Source: Camarhynchus parvulus
Lineage: Eukaryota > Chordata > Aves > Passeriformes > Thraupidae
DNA: 64,000 nucleotides
Assembly: GCF_901933205.1 (NCBI RefSeq)
Contig: NC_044581.1
Location: forward strand, 12,273,501-12,337,500
Direction: 5' to 3'
Of this stretch, positions 49,029 through 60,290 are shown piece by piece (positions within the stretch are counted from its first letter, which is position 1; each line of letters starts with the position of its first letter). The translations under genes and the position numbers were made by a program. The notes beneath the pieces are model-generated. The model was not told the DNA's origin and searched no databases. It saw only the letters and a program-made list of their open reading frames with translations.

Positions 49029-52000
49029 GTGAATTAATCTCTACAGAGCATTCCATATTATTGGGGAAATCATGGTGTCAGTCACACCTGTACCAGCTAA
49101 TTGAACCCAGCAATAAGAATAATCATTTCATCCCTGTTAGTGCAGCACACTCTGACAGAACAGCACACAAATGATTAGCAGCATTTACAGAATAGTGCAA
49201 TGCCATCAACCACAGAGGAGCTGGAGCAGATTTAACAGTCCCATTGCAATAGGTTGTGGGGCCTGAACTGTCGCGTTCACTGCAAGCACAGGTATCTCTG
49301 CGCACCCAGCAATCACTACAGCACACATGCCCTTTGATACATCTCAAATTTCTGATGCAACCTTTAGGAAAATACAGCTGCTGCTCTTTTTCCTGTTAGC
49401 AAGCCTAGGATAATAATATTTATCTCCCTCTAGCATTTAAGAATGTGACACAGAAATTAACCAGTTTAGAAATTATTTTCAATGCAGCAGTTGGTAAAAA
49501 GCAGATTTGAACTATTATATAAAAGACCAACTTATCTAGGCTAGTTAAGGGACTGAAATCTTCAGGCCACAAGATCACAAATGTTCCAAATATTCTGATT
49601 TAACAATGTGATAACTGTGAGCCACAACCAAATCAACCAGCAGTGTGACTGCAATGAACATGTCCTTATCATTCAGGACATAATGTGATAATTAAGCTCA
49701 CAGATCCTTAGGAAGTAACACCATAAAACACTAACTAGTCAAGCAATTCTTAGCTTGTGCCTGGATTCAAAGGCTCAGTAGACAGCAAGAGCTGGACGTG
49801 AACACTCAGTTATACAGCCCATGAGGTACTAAGGTGTTACAGCAAGGCTGTGGCACCCTGAAACAATACATCCAGTACTGCTCTGGCAGACATATCCATC
49901 TGGTGCCCAGCCAGATCAGGGCATGCAATAGTTGCCTTTCTCTTTTCTGATGGTGTGCAAAAATTATTAATTGGCATCCAATTCTCTATACATAAAAAAC
50001 TGTCACATAATATTTACAGCTTTTTCAGAATAGCACCCCTTCTACTCAAAGCCTTAATAATTTTGGAGGCATGACTACACAGCATGCCTGGTTTTAGAAG
50101 TACCACCCAAATTCACCTCCTTTGAAAATGCTGGAACAGCCCAATTTTACAACATGCTGGTGTGCAAGAAAAACCAATCACTTAAATATTTTCCTAGTGA
50201 TAAGTCCATGAGATATCCCATTACAAGTATTTAAAGGAGAACTCAGATTTACCTATTGATTCAGTAAATAAGTTTAACAATTTCAGATTACAATTATCAG
50301 ATCTTAAATCAATTAAATGTTTTCAGATAAAATACAATGAAATCCAGTAGGGATGAGCAGTAGATGCACATCTGCCATGGCAATGAGCCTTGATTCTTGT
50401 CTCCTTTTTACCTTTTCCAACCAGCACATATATCCATTTGAATAGTCTATGTGCAAAGGTAGACAAAACTTTCATTTTTAATTTGATTCAGTCCTGGATT
50501 TGAATTTGCCAATTTGATTTCAGCATATTTGTTGAGTAAACACTTTGAAGATTTATATAAGGACTTAGGCTAAACTCACCAATTAACATAAGCAGTTTCA
50601 TGTTTTGGCAAATTTTTAAAAAGCAACTAAGGAATTCAGTTGATGCAAAGTCCTATTTCCATGAAAAATAAGAAGTCACAAAAGTTTAAGCAATGGATTA
50701 ACATTTAAATGATGTTTCTGTCCAGGACATTGCTGACACATGCTGAACTCCTCGTGTTTATAATGATAGATACAGGTTCGCCCTTTATCTGCAGCAAATC
50801 ACCCACTGAAAAATGGCTTTGCATTTGTACTGTGCCTTTAAATGTCTAGCCAGCAAATGTCAGAACTATTTGATCTGGTTTTGTAAAATGAACTTCCAAG
50901 ACTTTTTGAAAGATAGTTTACACTTTGAAAATGACTAAAAACTTCTGTGTCGATCTCAAATAATAGAGAAGAGTCACATACTTGAGGGGAAAGGAGGTGC
51001 ACTGCAATATCAAAGTATAAAACCAAGCAAGCAGTCTAGTGCTTTCTAGGTATCTTTTCCAGCACAAATTTAAGACAGATACAGGCAACATAAATCCCCA
51101 TGAATGCCTCTTGGTTAGCAACACAAGATGCTTGATAATGAATTAGATATATAACACCAAGAGCCACGCATCCAGACTGACACAGAAATGAGTAAGGAAT
51201 TTAGAGAGATATTGTTATCAAATTGCTAAAATGATTGAAGTTCCTAAACACCATTTAAAAGCACACTGATCTTTCAGTGTGGCTTCAGAACTTTCATGCA
51301 TAAACCTTTTCTGAAAGTATTTATCTCATGTTTATTCACCAAATAATCAAGTTCTGTCTACTGCACTAAAATCCTTGGTGGAAGATTATCCTTTGATGGA
51401 TCCTAGGACAGTAGCTATGAGTGACATCCATCCATCCTGCACAAAAGAGCAGCAGGAACAGGTCCAGCAGTCAGAACTAGCACTAGTAACAAGCTTGGGT
51501 GTGTAAACACTCCATGAAAGAAGTTATCTAGAAATTTCCATTTATCTTTCAGATGAGTAGTTTCTACCCAAGCTGCCAAATATTGTGCACCTTTCAACAT
51601 TTCTAAATAATTGTGTCTCCACTGTAGGCAGCAGCACAACTCCTTAATTTCCATTCACTACCACCAGCAGCTGATCTCAAGAAAGAAGCTCAAGCTTAAT
51701 AAAAGAAGGTGAAAACAGATATAGGAGAGCCTACAGTTACTTTTCTTTGGTTATTCTACATTTACTTAAACAAATCACTGGGCCTACAATTACAGGCAAA
51801 CTCCTGTAGTTAAGGACTTTAAAACGCTACAACCAAAGACCATATATTTAAGGTATGTTTTTTAGTTCTTTTTAGAGAAACATGCATTCTGTGGATATTG
51901 ATGAATTAATGTGGCTAGATCACCAGCATAAAACAGAAATATTAGGGCCAGGTCCAAGATTTAGCCCATACATGTTGTATAATAATGGCAAACGTCTACA

Positions 52001-52439
52001 CTTCAATTTTCTTTTCAGAAGGACAAAATGTATTGCACTGTCAGTATAGCACTGGGCAGTTCATTATTTTAAGTCCTGCATCTTTTTCACTCAGTTTTAT
52101 GGGCTGAGCCCAGCTCAGGAGCCTCTCATATAGGAGAAGCCCTCTCACAATCCCAGTCTGCTATTATTACCTCCTATTTTAAGGTGCACTGACATATTAA
52201 TGTCAGCCATACAAAACACAGACACAGAACACATGCAATGTGGAAAGAATAATGTCTGAGCTAAACTGAAAAAGCAGATATATCTCACTCCAATTCCAAA
52301 AATTCTACTTATCATTCCTAAATGTTGTCTGTTAGGAGGCCCATTGAATAAAAAAGGAAAAGGAGCCATTAAGAGTATGCTATACAGTGCAAATGAGATC
52401 ACTGATAAAAGAGTACAGGAATACTAATGACTACTAATA

Positions 52440-52545
52440 ATTAATATTTAGCATTTCTAAAGCCTTTTTATCTGTAGACCTAAAAAGCTTTTAAAATACA
52501 CAACTGGTACTATCTTCATTTAATAGATGAGGAAGGTGAAGAACC
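52440..52545 (+). mobile_element. MIR/CORE-SINE-like fossil
   Basis: The order of motifs fits MIR-type SINEs: TTTAGCATTTCTAAAGCCTTTTTATCTGTAGACCTAAAAAGC (family pattern: ...AGCACCTTTCATCTGAGGATCTCAAAGC), then ACTATCTTCATTTAATAGATGAGGAAGGTGAAG (family pattern: ATTATCCCCATTTTACAGATGAGGAAACTGAGG). Plus orientation, strongly diverged, truncated at both ends. Non-coding. Confidence 0.6.
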
Positions 52546-53554
52546 CACAACGGTCTCCAATTTGTTTGTATTGAAAAAGGGTACACTGCTTAGTGCCCAG
52601 GGACCTGCCCAGTACAAGCCCTGTTCTTCCAGGTTCTGTGCCAAAATCTTCCCATAAAATAGCTGCTGCCTTAGACAGCTTACAAGTGAAATGGGCAGGA
52701 CAGTCAAAGGATGAGGAGAGAGTAACAATACCCCTGGTACTGATCACAGAGCCCTTTTGGTAAGGGTTTGGGGGTTTTTGCTGTGGGGCAAGGAAGGTGG
52801 GTGAATTGGAGTGGCTAAAAGAAACAAAAGCAAAAAGACACACTGAAGGAAGAGAATGATGGACTCTAGAGAGTTTAAAAGAACTATCAGCAGAAACATG
52901 GAATGTTGGCAAGGTTAGCAGAGAAGGAGGAAAACCAGTAAATCATAAGACAGAGGAAGCTCAAAATGGACTATGCTTTGCAGTTATTATATTAACTGAA
53001 ACACCTGCATTTGACGCCTCCTGGTATCTGAATTGATAAGACTCTTTTGCTGGCTCCTCTCTGCAGACACTCTCCCCAGACACTGGGCACCCTAATGACT
53101 CTAAAGGACTGATCCAGCAATGATGATGGCTACCTCCACACAGAGTACTATGGTAAAAGCTGCTAAACTCTGCATTCAGCTAGGGAAACCAATTTGCTGG
53201 AGCAATTAGGAAGTGAATTAGACTAGACATAGAGAAATATTTCCGTGTCTTTGTATATGCATTTGTGTGCATGACTGCCCCCAAGTATAGGGGTCCTTTG
53301 ATTCTCCAAACTAGCGGATGTTGCAACAACCTGAAAGCTTAAGAGGGCCTACTCAGCTGGAAGAGGACAGTTTGGTCAGACAAAGCCTGTGTCTGAAGAG
53401 CTGTGGCAACAGACAAAAACCAGGAGTGAAAATGCACAAAATATCCAGGACATAAACAAAAATCCTAAAAGTTATTATTCACATTACAGCAGTTTTTAAG
53501 ACACCCCATACCCACTCGGCAGGTACACGCTGTGAAGCAGTCCTGCCTCACAAA
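52546..53554. other. Unique non-coding DNA
   Basis: No repeat or gene recognised. A minus-strand frame (52520-52912, 130 codons) overlaps the SINE-like fossil edge and has no domain signal. Confidence 0.5.
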
Positions 53555-53665
53555 GCTGGTCATCTAAACAGATACGCGAGAGGCAAGAAAGAGAAATAGA
53601 TGCACAGAGCAGGCCAGCAACTTGCTCAAGTCGCCTAACAAGGTCAGGGCCAAGAGATAGAGTTA
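53555..53665 (+). mobile_element. MIR/CORE-SINE-like fossil with CpGs
   Basis: GATGCACAGAGCAGGCCAGCAACTTGCTCAAGTCGCCTAACAAGGTCAGGGCCAAGAGA follows the MIR pattern CACAGAG...TAAGTAACTTGCCCAAGGTCACACAGC...GTGGCAGAGC. With its left flank it holds five CpGs (53517, 53528, 53575, 53577, 53632), plus one in the right flank at 53676. That is unusual for an old repeat, where methylated CpG decays. Confidence 0.48.
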
Positions 53666-53677
53666 AAAAATTTAACG

Positions 53678-53717
53678 TGCTGGTATATTAGTCAGACAAC
53701 TGACTAATGTACCAGCA
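53678..53717. ncRNA. Near-perfect hairpin, 18-bp stem, ACAA loop (RNA status unproven)
   Basis: TGCTGGTATATTAGTCAG (53678-53695), loop ACAA, then CTGACTAATGTACCAGCA (53700-53717). All 18 positions pair, 17 Watson-Crick and one T-G wobble. This is by far the strongest short inverted repeat I found, and chance occurrence in 64 kb is very unlikely. One further G-T pair is possible at the base; beyond that pairing is weak, so the stem is shorter than a standard microRNA precursor. It could be a short foldback RNA, a MITE remnant, a recent template-switch inversion or a cruciform binding site. The ncRNA label is only the nearest available type. Confidence 0.3.
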
Positions 53718-53880
53718 TACAATGAAACTAGAAAAGTCTAAAAAGCTATTGTTTGTCAATGAGACAAGTTTTAGGTCACATAAGGAATCCTAATGTATTT
53801 CTGTCCAGACTAAGTCACCTTCAATTAAAATTGCAAGTGAAAAAGTGAAAGTACAACTTAAAGTGAGTTACAGTCATAAC

Positions 53881-53893
53881 AAAAAAAAAAAAA
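53881..53893 (+). repeat. A13 homopolymer
   Basis: Thirteen A between CATAAC and TCAAAC. No upstream cDNA-like sequence, so not a retrocopy tail. Confidence 0.8.
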
Positions 53894-55361
53894 TCAAACA
53901 GACACTGATGGTCAAATACTACATGTGTGAGACCATGTAGGGTGCCTGAATACTATAGAAAGTGTCAGTGCTTCCATGTAGTGACACTGGTTTGCTGAAA
54001 CAGAGATTCAGCATGAAGAAATACATTACCTACATATAGCTCACTGACATAAATCCTAAATCACATCATGAACTATTTATATTCCTTTCATGAAGACACA
54101 CCACTTTTTCTGCACAAATACAAAAAAATCCCCATAACATTTGCTTACAGTAATTTCTAAAGAAAAATGGCATAGTCAGAAACAACAGACCTTGTTTACA
54201 GGTCAGAGTAGGAAGGTTTTCTAGAAAAGTCTTTGAGGAATTTAGACTGAACTGCCATCTGATACTCATCAACTAATGAAAACACATAGAAAATTAAATT
54301 CTCATATAGATGGAGTAAAAATAAGTGAATTTTTTTACTTTTACATTGAACATTGTTGGACTCTGCAGAAATTCTGTGTCTGGTACCAGCTCCTACTGCA
54401 CAGATAGATTACAAACAGCCCAGAGCTATTGATAAAATGGTGGCTCATGGAGAAATAACTGTGGAACTCAAACTGCCTGGGCTAACAGAGAAGTTAAAGG
54501 CTTGTTACATTCTGTGATGACCCAATGGGAAACAAATGTTTGATAGTAGCTGCTTCAGCAGACAAACACATTGCAAAAAGAAGGCCTGGGAGGTTAGAAT
54601 CACCTAAGTTCAAATCAGAATTCTTTTATAGGGCAAACAATGGCTGAAGCCACTCCTAAGTCAAAATAGCTCATTATTTAAGGCATATTCACATGCAAAA
54701 GGAAGGTTCAGATTTACCTATAAGATAAGCTTCAGCTCAAGGAAGCCATTTAGTAAAATCCTCAGGTTTATAAATGCACATTACACCGGGAACAGGAAAA
54801 TGTTCAAACTTTGCAAGTTTCCATAACTACACGAAATCTTCTACATTTTGATAGTAAAGCAGAAAAATAAACTATGCCTGGACTCTAATATGGGCCCTTT
54901 CAGAGATCAATTATATTCCTACCAGGCACACATTTTTAACACAGTTTAGCATTTCTACTTGTGAGGCCAGATTTTCAAAGCAGTGAGTGGGAGGTACATG
55001 CATAAATTCTGTTACTTCTTAAGAGTGTTCCTGCACATACTTTTCATGATCCCCTTTGGAAATTTAGCCTGATATCTCCACTGGAGAAATGTGTCTCCTG
55101 TAGGTGTAGACATGACTGGTGTCAAACATCACCTCCTATCTCTTCAATTGCTCCAAATAGTTTTCCATTTTCTTTCCCACGTTTTTAAACTGAGAATTGT
55201 ATTCAGGCCCATACAGCAGTTCTGCTTGTCAGAATCTACATTCCATGCTCTGGTTTTCAAGACTATGTACATAGAAGGGGGATGAGGACAGGAAATAAGA
55301 TAATTTTTCAAATCTTTCACTCACACCAAAGTTATTGTGTGATGATGTCTACTTACTAGCC

Positions 55362-55373
55362 AAAAAAAAAAAA
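55362..55373 (+). repeat. A12 homopolymer
   Basis: Twelve A following TAGCC. Confidence 0.8.
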
Positions 55374-57685
55374 TCAGTTTCATATAATGTTTCATAGTTC
55401 CATTACTCTCAAAATACATAGTTTTTCAATCAAAAGGAGGCATTGGGAATTAAAAATGAGAGCAGCTTCCTTCTCTTTCTACATAATGCTTTCTACGTAA
55501 TGCACATATAAAGAAATGGATAAAAATAGATTAAAAACTTGGTGAAACAAAAATAGCAAGCCTAGCAAAGCCACATAACTGGATTAATTCAATTGCTCTG
55601 ACATTACAGGAATAGGCTCTCTGTTTTCAATGCATTGCAAAGAGAAGTTGCGGCAGGAATCATTCCTCATGTTATAATGGTTAGTAGAAACAGAAGCTGA
55701 ACAGCTTTTGTGATTGCTTTTCAGATATTTATGTTGGGAGTCCAGCAAAAGTAAAGTTGCAGTTGTAGAGTTGCCTTTTTTTCCTCTCTTGCAGCAAATG
55801 CAATTTTAGCTGTCAGAGTGAGAATCGGCTGCCTCAAGAGACACCCTTGAAGAAGTTGTAGATCATCCCACCATACCAACATATAAATGTTCCAAAATAC
55901 AACTAGAATGTAATGATGCATTATTTAGTAACAGTTGTCATATCTTTACTTAGACAAATAGCTGTGCAAACTGAATATTCCAAACACATCAAAGTTAGAG
56001 ATGGCTGAATAAATTGTAGCAAATATTCTTATTTCATTGCAAACTGATTGTTTTACAAAACTCTCTAGTTGTAAAAATAACTTAAAGGGAGATTTCCAAT
56101 TACTATAATGGAATTCCTGACAAAAATCTGTATCTCATGATTCTGTATACAGGCTCATGTCAAGATTTTTCCAGTCAGCTCCACCATTTGGGGAAGAATC
56201 TGCCTCCTTCATTGGTGGCAGAAGAATTGAAGGTCTATCAACATTCAAAGGTTATTTATGGACAGATTCCTATATTCAGAATTCAATCCATAATCCAGAC
56301 TGCTCAAGACAAAACAAAATCACAGCACAAGCAGCTACATGCTTGCTCTGTGAATGACATGCAGAGTTCCGTGCACAACGTGCAGACTATTAGAAAAGAT
56401 GCTCGTAAGAACAAAGGCTAAAAAATAAATATAGCTGCGGCCTTAGATTTGAAAATTAATAAGAGCAGAGATTTACCATGCTTGCATATATCAGTTAGTC
56501 AAAAAATCCAAACTGAAACTATCAATAGACAATGACAACATCCAATACCACTCTGGGTGGAGTGTCCTGAAAAAAATTAAACTGCCTCAAAACAATTTTT
56601 TTAGGAACTAAATTATTGTTTCACTCATGTGTAAAGGCCTGGTCCAGGAACAATAATCAAACTGGGATATTTTTTAAGGTGAAATCTGTTGCATCTTTTA
56701 TCACTGGTCTCTTGCAAATGAAATAAATCTCACCATACATCCTATAATGATCCCATAGCACACAGCAAAACAGCACATAAGCACTGAATAGACAAATAAT
56801 ATGTGAAGATATTTTACAATGTTTTCATTCTATTGCTCAATCATTAGAAGTAAACAATACACTTTAAACAATAAATATAGTGCCATATGGATAAGGAGAG
56901 ATAAAAGGCTGTCAGGAAGATTGCCAAGGTTGGTGTTTCTCTGCAGAGGATATAGTGTCTACAGAGTTGCCAAAATAAAACAGGGACAAGTGAGGACAGA
57001 AAATCATCTGAGTAGATTGCAGTAAAACAAAAACAAAAAATTCCATAGTGAGCTAATAAAAAGGAGAGAAAAGATTTAATCCAATAACCAAAATCTCAAA
57101 AAATCCTCTACCATTAATTTTATATCTGTGATTTGTGAAAATTATTATTCAATACCCAAAATTTCCTTAAAAGAATAATTTTGTTTTCCATGTGCAACTA
57201 CTTCTATAATAGTTTTGCAAAAGACCATTTCTAAGTATTTTCTCATTGAGGTGTACTTTGACACTTTTGACAATGGCAACTGTAGGCCTACACTCAGATT
57301 AAGTACAGGGTTTTTGTTAGTCTTGAGCAGTCACTATAGCTTTTGTATGCTTTGCATCTAGATGTGTATTTCTGCTTATTTTTATTAAATCTCTTTAGTA
57401 AAATGACTTAACATCAGTCAACTGAACAACCAAAAGTAACTAGCCCAAACAAATATTGGCCAGAATCCATAAAAGAAAGACTGCTCCAGAGCCTGAACAA
57501 TTATTAGTCATCAACTAGACAAGGTTGCAAGTACAAATGTATTGCACATATGCTCCTCACAGCCCTTCAGGACATTCACCAGCTGTCCTACAGGAGGAAA
57601 AGGCCTCCCTCCCTTCTATAATTACAGCCACTGCTGTTGTGTGGCTCTGGACACTGAATAGCCACAAACTCAACAGACATGCACA

Positions 57686-57718
57686 TGTCACGTTTTGTTT
57701 GCCAATAAAAACGTGACA
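57686..57718. repeat. Inverted repeat, 11-bp perfect arms with CCAAT in the loop
   Basis: TGTCACGTTTT (57686-57696) and AAAACGTGACA (57708-57718) are exact reverse complements, separated by GTTTGCCAATA. Each arm carries an ACGT core with a TGACGT-like neighbourhood (bZIP/bHLH-type), so the pair could bind dimeric factors on both sides of a CCAAT box. CpG is retained in both arms. Confidence 0.65.
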
Positions 57719-60204
57719 AGGTGAAAGATGGATGTTTTTAACAGGATTTTTGTAGCCCCCACTGATATGCTCAAAAACACAACAAGGAATTCAGACAGTT
57801 AAGTACCTAGATGTTGCCATTTTCATCAATAAAACACTTGACCATTAGAAGAAACACATGCAGTGCTGTATCCTGCAGTTCATATCTTGGGGCATGTTTC
57901 TGTCAGCACATGAAAGTGCTTCTGTCTATTTTTATTTATTTATTTATTTCCTATTGACTCTACTGTTGTATTATAAAGAAAGAAACTACTCCCTTCCACC
58001 TTCACCTGCCCCAGTCCCTCACAAAAAAACAATATAGGCTATATGGGATAAAGCAAAAACTCAAATGGCAGTTCATGGTCCAGAAAATATATTTTAACTA
58101 TTTCAGAATAAATTCTTCTGGATGAGGGAATTAGACTCACTGTGCCTTTGTGCATGTTATTATTCCCTATGCTCAACAATTTCAAGATACTCAGATCTTA
58201 CGAAATGGGTTGCCAAAGAAAAGGAAGTATCATTGCAACTCATAGGTAAAACCAAGGGCTGCTATGCCACATATTTTTATGATCCATTTAGAGAGCAAAA
58301 AAATCTCATCTCTAATTCAGACCTCTCCAAGGCCCTGACTGTTTCCTTGAAGGTGCTGAGCACTGTCAGCTTCCATCATCTGTGTAAGTTTTTCTGCAAT
58401 GCAAACTCAATTTGCAAATGTGCATTACCATAAAAAACTACTGCTAGGATGTCTCTGCCAGCAGAATGAGAGATGCACATCCTCTTTAGCTGCTTAGATA
58501 GGTTAGTTTTAACCACTGAGGAGAAGAATTTAGCTAAGTTTGTCAAGTCTGCACTGGACAGATGATGACCACACACATTCTGTTCCACCTGCAGGAATTC
58601 TAGGGCAGAAACCTCCAGCAGAGAGGCAGCTGGAGGGACAGCATGGGGAAGGCTGGGGGGAGGGAAAAATGACAGGAACGTCTCCAATCTCTCCAGCTAG
58701 AAGAGAGCATCTGGCTATGCCTTAGGTTTTATTGTTTTAGGAAAAAAACCAATCTTTCAATCAGTGCACAGGGCATAATGCATCTTGGCTTATTTCTGCT
58801 TATGAAAATGAATAAGTGAGAAAATTACTGTAAATCTTAATATAGCTTACAAAAGATAAACATAATTAAACACCTATTAGTATTCCTTATTTGCATTGAT
58901 TTAGTATTGAACTTGGAAAATCCTGCTTTACATAAAGAAAATAGAGGTCAGATTAATTAAATTCACTGTTGTGGTCAATTGCTCTGTCATAAATATTTGT
59001 TGAAAAGCTTTTTGGTTTGATTTTTTTTTTGCTTTGTTTTTATTTAGCTCTACAAATAAAAAGTCTTGCTTATAACTCTCTATGAAATATCAAAATATCT
59101 TTGTCTTAAGAATCTGCTGGAGTTGAGCTTTTGGGTTCTGAGCATTTCCAGCATTATCAGGTTAGAACAGAACAAACAGACTAAAGTCTGACATCAGCAC
59201 TCTTCCCAGCAGGATACACTACTTTTTTCATTAGGATCTTTGAGCTTGAGATCAGACACAGGGAAAGATTAAAACAAATATGAATTTAATCAAGGGATTC
59301 TACTTTCCTGGTGTGGGAACAGGAACATGCTGACATAAATAGAGGACGAAGCACTAGGGCGTCTGAAACAAATCAAAGACGGCTTGCTTACCACTAACTG
59401 CTCAGATGATCCATATCATAACAACAAAAAGAAAAACAATTATTTATTCTTTTTGATGTTGCTGCTCAGAAGTAACTTCCTTTTTGAAGAGAGCAGGGTC
59501 AAAGCCAAGTTATTGTTTTTGCTTGAAACTTTGTCAGTAAAGGACTAAAAGATATTAGGTATGACTTACTTTGGGGATTTTTGTGGGAAACTTAGATATG
59601 CTCATTTCTTGTGGGCTATAACTTGGAAAAAAAATAATGATAAAGTGAACTGAAATTTCATCGTTGTTATGGAAAATCAGACCATTAAATCAGAAAAAAA
59701 GGCAGATAATGCACTTAAGCCCTTTAAAATAGATGGTAGACAGCCAGCTCTCAGCCTGAGCTAATGGCCAAAATCAAGCCTAGATACTACATAATGCAAA
59801 GATCCTGCAGTTAGAGATAAGTATGATCAGCACTTGAACATGAGTGGGTGCACAGAAAACTCCAAGATTTTCTCTAGTGCAGTGCAGATTTAACAAATGG
59901 TAATCAAAGCCTCTTTTGATCTAATAGTTATTGCAACTAATAAAACCAATTAGAGGGACAAAGTCAAAAGGGACAGGCAAAATAAAATATCTGCAAAAAG
60001 ACAGATTTGGTGATTTGAAAGAGTGTTCTCTACTATTTAAAATTCATTACAACTCTATCCTCAACCTTATAAAAGGCACAAAGACAAATCATGCCCAGAA
60101 GAGTATGCATGATAAATTCATATTCAGAAACAAACTGAGGAGTTTAAATTTGCATAACATACAAACATTAATGTTCATAACATGCTTTTTTGAGTATACA
60201 AGCT
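57719..60204. other. Unique non-coding DNA
   Basis: No gene supported. (TTTA)n lies at 57928-57949. Opposing frames at 58122-58433 (plus) and 58376-58687 (minus) overlap and lack domain signals. The rest is unique AT-rich sequence. Confidence 0.55.
57928..57949 (+). repeat. (TTTA)n microsatellite
   Basis: About five tetranucleotide units in TGTCTA...CCTATT context. Confidence 0.8.
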
Positions 60205-60290
60205 TACTGGCCCCATTTTACAGATGGGGAAAGCAATGTTAATGTCCCAAGTGGAAAAAGAATGCACAGAGTGCTTGGATCTCAGTGGGA
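60205..60290 (+). mobile_element. MIR/CORE-SINE-like fossil
   Basis: CCCCATTTTACAGATGGGGAAAG (from 60211) matches almost exactly the best-known MIR block (CCCCATTTTACAGATGGGGAAACTGAGG). Downstream GTCCCAAGTGG and GCACAGAG...GGATCTCAG are weaker matches. Ancient, non-coding, plus orientation. The clearest SINE-type fossil in the window. Confidence 0.65.

Larger units (their letters stand above)
47671..52439. other. Unique non-coding DNA
   Basis: No gene supported. Holds a hairpin at 48087-48120 and an AT palindrome at 49011-49028. A G+C bump around 49200-49330 carries a cysteine-rich minus-strand frame (49123-49347, 74 codons) that matches no motif spacing I recognise. Confidence 0.55.
53718..57685. 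other. Unique non-coding DNA
   Basis: No gene supported. Holds A13 (53881-53893) and A12 (55362-55373) runs. 54962-54990 recalls a motif seen in ancient amniote repeats but is too short to call. Confidence 0.55.

Noticed and set aside
49123..49347. Cysteine-rich minus-strand frame as a small secreted protein
   Set aside because: Cysteine spacing fits no family I know, there is no signal peptide, and the start codon context is unsupported.
53881..53893. Poly-A run as a retrocopy tail
   Set aside because: No upstream coding-like or transcript-like segment and no flanking duplication seen; CR1 does not leave poly-A tails.
54962..54992. GGCCAGATTTTCAAAGCAGTGAG, like an ancient amniote repeat motif
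   Set aside because: Single short word; similar fragments at 15148 and 16270 are also too short to assign.
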